64,000 nucleotides of DNA from Puia sp963703355. Lineage in GTDB: Bacteria; Bacteroidota; Bacteroidia; Chitinophagales; Chitinophagaceae. The stretch covers positions 4,030,001 through 4,094,000 of the forward strand of contig OY969813.1 of the NCBI GenBank assembly GCA_963703355.1, read 5' to 3'. Below, piece after piece: positions 10,501-16,828 of the stretch; the stretch's first letter is position 1, and each line of letters begins with the position of its first letter. The translations under genes were made by a program, and so were the position numbers. A model generated the notes under the pieces. That model was not told the DNA's origin. It was given only the letters and a program-made list of their open reading frames with translations, and ran no database searches.

Positions 10501-11047
10501 AAAAGAGCTGGTTCAATTGAACAGAAATTCCAATTCTGTTTTGTTAAAAGGTGTAAACTCACTGGAAAATCTGCTGGAGGAAACTGTGTTGCAATTGCAT
10601 ATCAATCACAAGGACCTTCCGCCAGAAAAAAAGAAAGTAATTGAAAACATACGCATCAAGAGCGATATCCTTACGGGTAAAAATATATTGGTGGTGGACG
10701 ATGATGTCAGGAATTTATTTGCGCTGACAACCGTTTTCGAAAGATACAATATAAATGTGATTACAGCCGAAAGCGGAAAAGAAGCCATCAGTATTATTAA
10801 CGACGACAACCAGCATATCGATATGGTGCTGATGGATATCATGATGCCCGAGATGGATGGATATGAGACGACACAGAAAATTCGAAGGGAACATAAAAAC
10901 AGTACGTTACCCATTATCGCAGTAACAGCAAAGGCGATGAAGGGCGACCGGCAGAAGTGTATTGAAGCAGGAGCTTCTGACTACATTACCAAGCCACTAA
11001 AAATCGATCAGTTATTGTCTTTAATGAGGGTTTGGTTTTATAAATAA
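4592..11047 (+). CDS. Giant soluble poly-HAMP hybrid histidine kinase (HAMPx11-GAF-HisKA-HATPase-RECx3)
   Basis: A 2151-residue hybrid kinase with no transmembrane segment, so cytoplasmic. Order: basic tail and two degenerate HAMP-like units (residues 1-204); eleven tandem 92-residue repeats (205-1216), each with a canonical HAMP (NIAEVTTAVAKGDLS to NTMVDQL) and a second HAMP-like linker (TRVAREVG to LTDSVN); GAF domain (~1240-1390); coiled coil (~1390-1450); HisKA with His1464 in SHELRTP; HATPase with LLSNSFKFTEKG, DTGIGIP and GGTGLGLS; then three receivers with Asp1813, Asp1935 and Asp2082, all with intact pockets. The layout matches the soluble group III (Nik1/Os-1) osmosensing hybrid kinases of fungi, where a poly-HAMP chain regulates the kinase, but the chain is about twice as long and the three REC domains are extra. 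The next kinase gene starts three bases downstream. Signal unknown. Confidence 0.95.
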   Translation: MSVTKNGTVKRHPLKANASSKNQSLKKGKTIINRKNIRVNGNSKDSYSSIVNEHSLFEDREFLTILTEVKNGNFKVRMPIDKVGIQGKICDTLNDIISLNEEMMLEFMRAGNTIGKQGKLTQRIEVPSVKGSWSTGVGSLNALIADLVTPTIEIAHVISSVAKGNLSQEMPLEIGGHALQGEFSRIAKEVNDMVKQLNLFSMEVTRVAREVGSEGKLGGQAKVKGVGGVWKDLTDSVNQMGSNLTAQVRNIAEVTTAVAKGDLSKKITVDVKGEILELKNTINTMVDQLNSFSSEVTRVALEVGTEGKLGGQAQVKGVAGTWKDLTDSVNQMASNLTGQVRNIAEVTTAFAKGDLSRQITVDVKGEILELKNTINTMVDQLNSFSGEVTRVAREVGSEGKLGGQAKVKGVGGVWKDLTDSVNQMASNLTGQVRNIAEVTTAVAKGDLSRKITVDVKGEILELKNTINTMVDQLNSFSSEVTRVALEVGTEGKLGGQAQVKGVAGTWKDLTDSVNGMASSLTGQVRNIAEVTTAVAKGDLSRKITVDVKGEILELKNTINTMVDQLNSFGSEVTRVAREVGSEGKLGGQADVPGVGGTWKDLTDSVNKMASNLTSQVRNIAEVTTAVATGDLSRKIDVDVKGEILELKNTINTMVEQLRGFASEVTRVAREVGSEGKLGGQAAVEGVGGVWKDLTDSVNGMASNLTGQVRNIAEVTTAVAKGDLSRKITVDVKGEILELKNTINTMVDQLNSFGSEVTRVAREVGSEGKLGGQADVPGVGGTWKDLTDSVNKMASNLTSQVRNIAEVTTAVANGDLSRKITVDVRGEILELKNTINTMVDQLRGFASEVTRVAREVGTEGKLGGQANVPGVAGTWKDLTDSVNQMAGNLTAQVRNIADVAIAVANGDMSKKITVDVRGEILQLKETLNTMVDQLRAFASEVTRVAREVGTDGKLGGQAFVPGVAGTWKDLTDSVNQMTGNLTAQVRNIAEVTKAVASGDLSKTVAIDVKGEILDLKNTINTMVEQLNSFAFEVTRVAREVGTEGKLGGQAEVRGVAGTWKDLTDSVNMMASNLTNQVRGIAKVVTAVATGNLKQKLAIVSRGEVAQLIDTINEMIDTLALFADQVTTVAREVGVDGRLGGQASVPGASGIWKNLTENVNQLAQNLTTQVRSISEVASAVTKGDLTRTIRVEAKGEVEALKDTINQMIANLKETTLRNQEQDWLKSNLAKFTQMLQGQKDLKTVTQRILSELAQVVSAHYGAFYILKVNEEIQTVRLNLFAAYGYRTEKNIPTDFAIGEGLVGQVAFEKERIILSNIPGNYIKISSGLGRSKPANLIILPVLFENQVKAVIELASLDEFSETHLDFLSQLTESIGIVLNTIEANTRTEELLEQSQSLAGELKIQQEELSRTNDELQDKALLLVKQKNEVEAKNKEVEEARKSLEEKAEQLTLTSKYKSEFLANMSHELRTPLNSLLILAQQLYENAEGNLNDKQIRYAKTIHSCGDDLIQLINDILDLSKIESGFITANISSIRFGEIASFVETTFKPISEARHLKFTIETDPGLPESMDTDLQRLNQILKNLLSNSFKFTEKGEVKLRIYEAKNNWRNTNTILENASKVVAFAISDTGIGIPLEKQNIIFEAFQQAEGSTSRKYGGTGLGLSISRGLAELLGGTIELESTPSTGSTFTLFLPIVNVTGVLTKETTENLSAFRQLHLGTDSGEIDTLLNSIRVSSGGLETENMQLVNEMINEAGDDRSHFQSNDQVVLIVEDDLRFGKILIEKAHGFGLKAVVATNYIEVFDFINRFTPIAITLDVKLPDTSGWKVLDLLRNDLNYRHIPIHLISGEENQELALKRGARSFQLKPLENDSLNELFEDILSFSKKDLKKVLVVEDNETDSSQIIRMLGNGILEVTLAETGKKAIEQDNFKSFDCIILDYTLPDISGEDLLRKVADTKKKLTPVIVYSAKDFNKKELVQLNRNSNSVLLKGVNSLENLLEETVLQLHINHKDLPPEKKKVIENIRIKSDILTGKNILVVDDDVRNLFALTTVFERYNINVITAESGKEAISIINDDNQHIDMVLMDIMMPEMDGYETTQKIRREHKNSTLPIIAVTAKAMKGDRQKCIEAGASDYITKPLKIDQLLSLMRVWFYK
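5204..8239 (+). repeat. 11 in-frame tandem repeats of 276 bp (92 aa) encoding HAMP pairs
   Basis: The codon for the Thr of TRVAREVG recurs at 5204, 5480, 5756 and on to 7964, always 276 bases apart, so there are eleven units with no insertion or deletion between them. Units differ mainly at synonymous sites and at a few variable positions (K/Q/D/A/N/F/E after GGQA; T or S after EVG). Units 1-7 are nearly identical at protein level, while units 10 and 11 next to the GAF domain are the most diverged. Confidence 0.95.
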
Positions 11048-11050
11048 GCA

Positions 11051-12298
11051 ATGATGTTTCCAAAAATATTGTTGGTAGACGACCGCGACGACAATCTGCT
11101 TTCAGTGGAAAGCATTCTTGAATCTGACGGCTATCGATTTGTAAAAGCGGGTTCTGGTCGTCAGGCATTGAAGATTCTGTTGAATGAAATGGATTTTGCA
11201 TTGATATTAATGGATGTGAACATGCCTAATCTCAATGGATTTGAAACAGCCGCATTGATTTATGAACGGGAGAAACTGAAACATATCCCAATCATTTTTA
11301 TTACGGCGAATAACTACGGAGACGACAATATATTCAAGGGTTACAGGGCGGGTGCCGTAGACTATATTTACAAGCCCATAAATCCGGACCTGCTCAGAGC
11401 GAAGGTTTCTGTGTTTGTTGATCTGTATTTGAAAAATGCTCAGCTTGTTGCGCAGGAACAAAAACTGATTTCGATTAACAAAAACCTCGAACTTGAAATT
11501 AAAGACAGAAAAAATTCAGAGGAAAAAGTTTCCGAGCTGAACATACAGTTACTGCAAAATATATCGAGATTGGAAGCGGCAAATAAGGAACTGGATCTGT
11601 TTGCCTTCATGGCCTCTCACGACCTGCAGGCGCCCCTAAGGAAAATTCTTGTTTTTAGCGACCGGCTAAAAGAGGACTTTGCCGAAAAACTGGGAACAGA
11701 TGGCAAAATGTACCTTACCCGAATTCAGAAAGGCTGCAATCAAATGCAATTGCTCATTAATAATATTCTGGAATTCTCAAAGATTTCAGTAAAAAAGGAA
11801 TTGTTCACGGCGGTCGATCTCAATACACTTATCCCCGATATATTATTGGAGCTGAATGAAATGATTTTGGAAAAAAATGTACAGGTGACGATGGGCAAAC
11901 TTCCCGTTTTTTGTGCGAACGCTATTCTGATTCACCAGTTATTTCTTAATCTGATCAGCAATGCGGTGAAGTACACGAATAAAACGGCGCAACCCGTAAT
12001 CCATATTCATGCTGAAGAATTCAGTTTGAGTAAAGTGATAGGCGACGAACTGAGAGAAATAAAATATGGTAGGATATTTATTGAAGATAATGGGATAGGA
12101 TTTGATCAGAAATATGCGGAAGAGATATTTGACATGTTCAGAAGATTACATCCTTCCGCAGAATATGAAGGAACCGGTATTGGATTGGCCCTCTGCAAAA
12201 AAATTATCGAGAAACACAATGGGTTTATTTCGGTAAAAAGTGAAACAGATAAAGGTTCCACATTTATCATCTCTCTGCCGCTTGAGAACTTAGAATGA
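11051..12298 (+). CDS. Response regulator-histidine kinase fusion (REC-HisKA-HATPase)
   Basis: A 415-residue soluble protein. An N-terminal receiver (LLVDDRDD at residues 7-14, phosphoacceptor Asp55 in LILMDVNMP, Lys in YIYKP) is joined by a coiled coil (~125-180) to a HisKA domain with His190 in ASHDLQAPL and a HATPase domain (LISNAVKYT, EDNGIGFD, GTGIGLALCKKI). The ATG lies three bases after the stop of the poly-HAMP kinase, so the two are co-translated. It could take phosphate from the upstream kinase through its REC domain and control its own kinase in response, forming a phosphorelay. No DNA-binding output is seen in this cluster. Confidence 0.92.
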   Translation: MMFPKILLVDDRDDNLLSVESILESDGYRFVKAGSGRQALKILLNEMDFALILMDVNMPNLNGFETAALIYEREKLKHIPIIFITANNYGDDNIFKGYRAGAVDYIYKPINPDLLRAKVSVFVDLYLKNAQLVAQEQKLISINKNLELEIKDRKNSEEKVSELNIQLLQNISRLEAANKELDLFAFMASHDLQAPLRKILVFSDRLKEDFAEKLGTDGKMYLTRIQKGCNQMQLLINNILEFSKISVKKELFTAVDLNTLIPDILLELNEMILEKNVQVTMGKLPVFCANAILIHQLFLNLISNAVKYTNKTAQPVIHIHAEEFSLSKVIGDELREIKYGRIFIEDNGIGFDQKYAEEIFDMFRRLHPSAEYEGTGIGLALCKKIIEKHNGFISVKSETDKGSTFIISLPLENLE

Positions 12299-12322
12299 AA
12301 AGAACAAAACATCTTCGGATAT

Positions 12323-12493
12323 TCACCCTTTATTAGATCCTTTCGATATAAGAAAGGCGATCAGGGCAACAACACCCACTACGACTAATACGCCTACCCA
12401 AACACCGGCTTTAAAAATATCACCGATTGCCTGGCAACCGGACAGAAGCAGGAGAAATAAAACAGGAAAGAGATAAGATAAAAACTTTTTCAT
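12323..12493 (-). CDS. Small lipoprotein-like membrane protein
   Basis: The ATG at 12493 gives a ~56-residue product that begins with a signal sequence (MKKFLSYLFPVLFLLLLSG) ending in the lipobox-like LSGC, then QAIGDIFKAG, a second hydrophobic stretch (VWVGVLVVVGVVALIAFLI) and a short basic end. The frame extends seven codons upstream to 12514, but the internal start gives a proper signal peptide. Small proteins like this accompany stress genes in Bacteroidota; the function is not known. It is convergent with the kinase and in line with the DUF5670-type gene. Confidence 0.6.
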   Translation of the reverse strand: MKKFLSYLFPVLFLLLLSGCQAIGDIFKAGVWVGVLVVVGVVALIAFLISKGSNKG

Positions 12494-12515
12494 GCTGGTA
12501 GATTTTGAAAACAAA

Positions 12516-12577
12516 GCTGATCCGGACTTAATATAGATTTTGCTCTCGCAGAGACAATAAATCCAGGCCGGATCAGC
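12516..12577. repeat. 10-bp perfect inverted repeat between two small membrane genes
   Basis: GCTGATCCGG at 12516-12525 is repeated as its reverse complement at 12568-12577 with a 42-base spacer. It lies between the stop of the DUF5670-like gene and the start of the small lipoprotein gene, both on the minus strand, so it could form a stem in a shared transcript or be a binding site. There is no T-run typical of a terminator. Confidence 0.5.
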
Positions 12578-12604
12578 TGATCGTTTAGTTTCTTTGCGAC
12601 GTAA

Positions 12605-12754
12605 TCAGGCCTCCCTGCGTATGAATTTCAGCAGGAACAACACGATAGCAATGACAAGTAGTACATGAATAATACCTCCTGCGGCATATCCAAAAAATCC
12701 AATTGCCCAGATGAGAACAAGAATGACTGCGACAACGTAAAGTAAATTTCCCAT
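12605..12754 (-). CDS. lmo0937 family (DUF5670) small membrane protein
   Basis: A 49-residue open frame, ATG at 12752-12754 and TGA at 12605-12607. The product begins MGNLLYVVAVILVLIWAIG and continues FFGYAAGGIIHVLLVIAIV with a basic end KFIRREA: two membrane segments with the FFGY-GG-IIH hinge that typifies the lmo0937/DUF5670 family. The family is widespread, often in stress regulons, and of unknown biochemical role. It sits with another small membrane gene just downstream of the poly-HAMP kinase cluster. Confidence 0.85.
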   Translation of the reverse strand: MGNLLYVVAVILVLIWAIGFFGYAAGGIIHVLLVIAIVLFLLKFIRREA

Positions 12755-12925
12755 GATTGTTGATTCTTAAGATTAATGAAAATGTGTTTTTCTCTCTGAC
12801 AGATTAACATATTATATTATCGTGCCATCAATAAAACATGGGTATTTTCACCTTCAGGGTGTGCCTCGCGCGCTGTTTTATGCTATTTCGTTGAATATTA
12901 TCCCCAACAGGCATTAGATGAGTAT

Positions 12926-13288
12926 TTATTGTTTGGAAAGGAAATTTCCAGGCAGCCGCATGCCTTGTTCGTCGCCCAATACTTTTGACATTACTTTTTG
13001 GAGTCCCTTGGGAATAACTTTCTTTTCTTCGGATGAAAGTATTTGTGTTAGCTCAAAAAACTCATCTTCATCATCATAGTATCCAAAATGCAATTCGTAT
13101 TGATCATGGGCGTGCAACCGTAACGAGATTTCTTTATCCTCCTCATAGATATGCATGTTGATGACTGACCATTGATCGTCATCTTCAAATTCAAAACGAA
13201 CTTCCACTACATCCTTGTTGATGACTTCAGTTACCAGTTTCTCGACAAGTTCACCCGCATGATTCTTTACCAGCTCTTCGTAAGTCAT
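12926..13288 (-). CDS. Acidic hypothetical protein
   Basis: A 120-residue, strongly acidic soluble protein (FEFEDDDQW, FGYYDDEDEFFEL) without signal or membrane segments. Alternating beta-like strands (VVEVRFEFED, WSVINMHIYEE, ISLRLHAH, YELHFGYYD) suggest a small beta-sheet domain followed by a C-terminal helix. No family recognised. It is preceded by a reasonable ATG and lies alone between the small membrane genes and the NTF2-like gene. Confidence 0.6.
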   Translation of the reverse strand: MTYEELVKNHAGELVEKLVTEVINKDVVEVRFEFEDDDQWSVINMHIYEEDKEISLRLHAHDQYELHFGYYDDEDEFFELTQILSSEEKKVIPKGLQKVMSKVLGDEQGMRLPGNFLSKQ

Positions 13289-13340
13289 AAAGACACCTTA
13301 ATATTTTTTCGAAGATACCGATTGTGAAATGATGTGATGA

Positions 13341-13775
13341 TTAATTCTGCGGTAATTTAAATCCCTGCCGCGCGAGTAATTTCCAGTTGCCATCGGTTTT
13401 TTTCCAGATCATTAAAACGCCGATTTTAATATCCAGTGGTGCTCCTTTATTCGTGCCGGTGATTGAACTTACATTTCTGACGATCGCAATGTCGCCCGCG
13501 ACATGTATAGTCTGATTGGTGATATCAATTTTCTGGTAAATGGTGGGACCCGTAAGAACGTCATTCATAAATTCCGACTTGTCCTGGATAACATTGGTCG
13601 AATGTCCGAAGCTTAGGTCTTCTGATGTCAGTTTATCCAGCACGGATTTGTCCTTTGCTATCAGGGCCGTATTCAGATTTCCAATACTGGTTTCAATTTC
13701 CTGCTGCTGGCAATATCCACCGGTAAAGCCAAACGTCAGGAAACAGGTAACGAGCAGGCATAGACGTATATTCAT
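13341..13775 (-). CDS. Secreted NTF2-like (DUF4440-type) protein
   Basis: A 144-residue protein with a Sec signal peptide (MNIRLCLLVTCFLTFGFTG, cleavage near YCQQ) and a mature part of the SnoaL/NTF2-like cone fold: an N-terminal helix with LNTALIAKDKSVLDKLTSEDLSFGHS, then INDVLTG-like and beta strands ending in GVLMIWKKTDGNWKLLARQ, the usual DUF4440 C-terminal signature. Members bind small ligands or are enzymes; nothing here shows which. Periplasmic. Confidence 0.75.
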   Translation of the reverse strand: MNIRLCLLVTCFLTFGFTGGYCQQQEIETSIGNLNTALIAKDKSVLDKLTSEDLSFGHSTNVIQDKSEFMNDVLTGPTIYQKIDITNQTIHVAGDIAIVRNVSSITGTNKGAPLDIKIGVLMIWKKTDGNWKLLARQGFKLPQN

Positions 13776-14005
13776 ATGGCAATATTTGACAGTTTTATTA
13801 AAAGCGCCTGTTAAAAGGACAGGTTGGGTAGTGTAAAATACGTTAATAAATCGCTACCCGGGATGACCTTCCAATTTTTGGAAAATACCCAAAATGATCT
13901 TCAGTTTTTCGAAATATTCCTGCCCCTGACTGTATGAGTTTGACTCCGAAAAACGTTTAATAGAAGCATTATAATCCGTAATAACCGTAACCTTCAAAAC
14001 ACCCT

Positions 14006-14416
14006 ATGAAACCCATAGATTATTTGTATTTTAATATTTATAATCATTTTTACCAGCGAAGTATCAGCTCGCAGGACTACCTCGCCCGCATGCAGGCCGT
14101 CTACTTGTTCTCATTTTCTGCAGGCGGCTGGGTGCTTTTCCTGGAAGCAGTGTACCTGCGCATCATCAAACATTCGTGGTTTACGACTAAACCAGGAGCT
14201 ACCATTTTTGCAGCGACCGTATACATCCTTGCCGCAATCATACTCAATCATATTTTTGTTGTTAATGAACGCGACAGAATGATCTATGAGAAATATGAAG
14301 GTAGACTGGATAACGACCAAACCAAGAAAAGAGATTTCCTGATCTCGGTTTTTGTTATGGCCATACCGTATGTTTTACTGGTAACCCTTTCCATTTTATT
14401 TCCCAGACATTTATAA
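14006..14416 (+). CDS. Hypothetical membrane protein
   Basis: A 136-residue protein with three or four membrane segments (about residues 30-50, 63-85 and 112-132). A cytosolic loop carries MIYEKYEGRLDNDQTKKRD. I recognise no named family. It has its own ATG, no close upstream gene on this strand, and is followed after 40 bases by the ThuA-like gene. Confidence 0.6.
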   Translation: MKPIDYLYFNIYNHFYQRSISSQDYLARMQAVYLFSFSAGGWVLFLEAVYLRIIKHSWFTTKPGATIFAATVYILAAIILNHIFVVNERDRMIYEKYEGRLDNDQTKKRDFLISVFVMAIPYVLLVTLSILFPRHL

Positions 14417-14456
14417 ATCTAAGCAACAAGTTGACACGAGATGTTGATTTGCAGAT

Positions 14457-15272
14457 GTGAATTTTTCTTACCTTGACTGTTTGAAAAAATACATCTACAA
14501 ATATCTTATTCTTGTTGCGGTATTAACCATCCTCGGTTGCCATTTTTCATTTGGCCAAACAAAGAGTACCAATAAATTATTTCATGCGCTTGTTCTCACG
14601 GAAAGTGGTGGAATACATCAGGGGTTCGTTATTGCCGCGTTAGACTGGCTAAACAGTTATTCACTGGAACAGCATTTTGATTTTATCGTGATCAACAAAA
14701 CCGATTCGATATCAGACGAATATCTGTCGCACTATCAGCTATTTATTCAGCTGAATTTTCCTCCTTATATGTGGAGTGATCAGTCGAAATCAGCCTTCAT
14801 TAAATATATCGAAGAGGGAAGGGGTGGATGGATCGGATTTCACCATGCTTCACTACTCGGTGAATTTGACGGGTATCCAATGTGGGATTGGTTTTCACGA
14901 TTTATGGGAGGTATTCGTTTTAAAAATTATATAGCTGCAAGAGCTACGGGTACCGTTCGTGTAGAGGATAAAAATCATCCCGTCATGAAAGGGCTGCCGG
15001 AAACATTTTCCCTGCCGGATGATGAATGGTACACGTACGATAAAGATCCCCGTCCGAATGTACATGTTATTGCCAATGTAGATGAATCAAGTTATCGACC
15101 TCCTTCCGACATAAAAATGGGTGATCACCCCGTTATCTGGACAAACGAGCAAATGAAAGCCCGGAATGTTTATTTTCAGATGGGGCATCATGCAAACTTG
15201 TTTAGCTCTCCCGATTTTAAGAAAATGTTTGGCAATGCCATTCTCTGGGCAGCCGGAATTGTTACCGATTAG
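14457..15272 (+). CDS. ThuA domain protein (secreted, trehalose-utilization-like)
   Basis: Up to 271 residues from a GTG at 14457; a TTG at 14481 would give a tidier signal peptide (KKYIYKYLILVAVLTILGC...FSFGQ). The mature part is a ThuA/class-I-glutamine-amidotransferase-like domain: ALVLTESGGIHQGFV, YQLFIQLNFPPYMW, GRGGWIGFHHASL, HPVMKGLPETF, DEWYTYDKDPRPNVHVIA, HPVIWTNE and YFQMGHHANLF. The family is often found with glycoside degradation in Bacteroidota; the reaction is unproven. Probably periplasmic. Confidence 0.85.
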   Translation: MNFSYLDCLKKYIYKYLILVAVLTILGCHFSFGQTKSTNKLFHALVLTESGGIHQGFVIAALDWLNSYSLEQHFDFIVINKTDSISDEYLSHYQLFIQLNFPPYMWSDQSKSAFIKYIEEGRGGWIGFHHASLLGEFDGYPMWDWFSRFMGGIRFKNYIAARATGTVRVEDKNHPVMKGLPETFSLPDDEWYTYDKDPRPNVHVIANVDESSYRPPSDIKMGDHPVIWTNEQMKARNVYFQMGHHANLFSSPDFKKMFGNAILWAAGIVTD

Positions 15273-15285
15273 TTATGGTAAAATA

Positions 15286-15317
15286 TTGAGGCATCCAAAA
15301 TTTATGTCATACGTTAT
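15286..15317 (+). promoter_or_regulatory. Possible Bacteroidota-type promoter
   Basis: TTG at 15286-15288 and TACGTTAT at 15310-15317, separated by 21 bases, resemble the -33 TTG and -7 TAnnTTTG elements of Bacteroidota housekeeping sigma. The following ATG is at 15342. A weak-consensus match, so tentative. Confidence 0.35.
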
Positions 15318-15341
15318 GTTAGATATAAACAGTAGTAAACT

Positions 15342-15752
15342 ATGAAAAAGTTAATGGTTATAACATGGTGTATGGGACTTGTGTTTGGTGCATCGGCACA
15401 GGGCCATTCAATAGGCGCATATCACGGAAGTGTGGGTTATGTTATTCAGCCAAGAATAAGTGTTGGAATAGGTTTCGCTCCTTATTACAGCCCATTCGGA
15501 TATTATGGATTTCCCTACGCAATTCCTTATGGCGGATATTATCCTTATGGTCCTTACAGCAGACCAAGTACACTGCAGAGAAAAGAAGATGAAATCAGAT
15601 CAGATTATGAGGACAAGATTTATTCGGTTCATCAGGACGAGACACTCACGGCAAAACAAAAACGTCAGGAGATCCGCAGTTTAAAAAAGCAGAGAAAGAA
15701 AGACATTCACGACCTGGTCGCGAATTATCACAAAGAACCCGTGACCAAATGA
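15342..15752 (+). CDS. Secreted Gly/Tyr/Pro-rich protein with charged coiled coil
   Basis: A 136-residue protein. The N-terminus is a Sec signal (MKKLMVITWCMGLVFGASAQG). Then comes a low-complexity stretch rich in G, Y, P and F (about residues 38-72, e.g. YYSPFGYYGFPYAIPYGGYY), followed by a highly charged helix (about 80-130) with EDKIYSVHQDETLTAKQKRQEIRSLKKQRKK. This architecture occurs in several Bacteroidota periplasmic or surface proteins of unknown role. No enzyme motif. Confidence 0.7.
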   Translation: MKKLMVITWCMGLVFGASAQGHSIGAYHGSVGYVIQPRISVGIGFAPYYSPFGYYGFPYAIPYGGYYPYGPYSRPSTLQRKEDEIRSDYEDKIYSVHQDETLTAKQKRQEIRSLKKQRKKDIHDLVANYHKEPVTK

Positions 15753-15768
15753 TTTCGAAACAAATGAT

Positions 15769-16497
15769 TTAACTGCAATATGCCCATACAATGGCACAAG
15801 ATAGTTTTGTCAAATCGGTAATCATTTCGGTTCTGCCGAGATCAACATCACCTCTGCTGTATTGAATGGCCCTTACAAGCATCACTAATTCATTCATACT
15901 TTTAGATGTTTGCATGGAAAGAGCCGGAGGCTGGAATATTTTATCAGGAGGAAAACTAAACGTTGCTGTATCAGTAATCTCTGCTTTGCCCGTCTCAAGA
16001 TTTCCTACGATAAGAATTAATTTCAAAGTCACCTGACTGGAAAAAAGGTGAGCACCTAAAGTTTGTCGTGGATCAAATGGAGGTTGAGTAACACTCAATA
16101 ATCCCGGTTCATTGATTTCCGCCGAGACTTTCAGCGCGGGAATATTACTCAGGTCACATTGAGTATTGAATTGGAAGTCACTTATAAAAGGCAGGTTGGT
16201 TAATATTCCATTGACTGTGGAGGCATTTTTTGCTTTCCAACTTATGAACTTGTTCAAAGCGCCTGTAAGTCTGAACATCACAGTGATGTCCTTTTTACAA
16301 GGATTTACGAAAGCGATTTCTTCCCGGATTCCGCGGCTTAACATACTGGCCTTACCAAAACTCAACCCGCTTTTGACTGATGCTTCGGTTTGCTTAAATT
16401 TACGCGGCATGGATCGCATGCATTGTTTACCCTTCCATTCATAATGGATAACTTTTCCAAGGGCTCCCTGAACAGCATTATTTTTATTCTTGGCCAT
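15769..16497 (-). CDS. Hypothetical protein, DUF6266-like, with upstream phased repeat array
   Basis: A 242-residue protein. The N-terminus (MAKNKNNAVQGALGKVIHYE...GKQCMRSMP, then FGKAS) resembles the GK.G.v...w.G....R..P start of DUF6266-type Bacteroidota proteins and is shared with the unlinked 100-residue protein at 61250-61552. The rest is beta-rich (VTMFR-like strands, FISDFQFNTQ, QVTLKLILIVG) and ends in a helix and AYCS. There is no signal peptide. Sixty bases upstream of its ATG lie nine 11-bp repeat units. The function is not known; a role in binding those repeats is only a hypothesis. Confidence 0.65.
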   Translation of the reverse strand: MAKNKNNAVQGALGKVIHYEWKGKQCMRSMPRKFKQTEASVKSGLSFGKASMLSRGIREEIAFVNPCKKDITVMFRLTGALNKFISWKAKNASTVNGILTNLPFISDFQFNTQCDLSNIPALKVSAEINEPGLLSVTQPPFDPRQTLGAHLFSSQVTLKLILIVGNLETGKAEITDTATFSFPPDKIFQPPALSMQTSKSMNELVMLVRAIQYSRGDVDLGRTEMITDLTKLSCAIVWAYCS

Positions 16498-16828
16498 TAA
16501 TCTTTCTTTATGATTGACTCCTTGCTTTTTGGGTCATATTTGGTATTTGCAAACTTAAACGCATATCAAATCTATATTAAATGCATAACAAATCCATAAA
16601 ATAATGGACTTGATATGGACTTACTATGCATTTAGTATGGACTTATTATGGACTTCATTATTCAAATAATACCTTGGCGATAACCAAATTCTATCGGGGC
16701 AACAGTTGAGGGGTCATACCGGTTATCCAGTAATATTTAAATAAGAAAAAATATATACCAATATTTGCCAAGCAACCGGGTTGAGTACAATATGCCATCG
16801 TAAGTCCTTCATATATAATGTAATTGAA
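16498..16828. other. Intergenic region between divergent genes
   Basis: 331 bases between the start of the DUF6266-like gene and the preferred start of the M16 peptidase. Apart from the phased 11-bp array (16557-16658), I see only AT-rich sequence. The array is closer to the hypothetical gene (60 bases from its ATG) than to the peptidase (about 170 bases). Confidence 0.6.
16557..16658. repeat. Helically phased 11-bp repeat array in two opposed blocks (4 + 5 units)
   Basis: On the plus strand, four units of AAAyNCATANN start at 16557, 16568, 16579 and 16590 (the second reads AAATCTATATT). After a three-base centre (ATA) come five units of ATGSAYTTNNT at 16604, 16615, 16626, 16637 and 16648. 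The two blocks are reverse complements: the core is TATGGAYTT, with TATGCATTT variants. The period of 11 bp puts every unit on one face of the helix. It lies between the divergent DUF6266-like gene and the M16 peptidase gene. Confidence 0.85.

Noticed and set aside
16557..16658. CRISPR-like array
   Set aside because: Units are 11 bp with no spacers and no cas genes near; the mirror-image layout also does not fit CRISPR.
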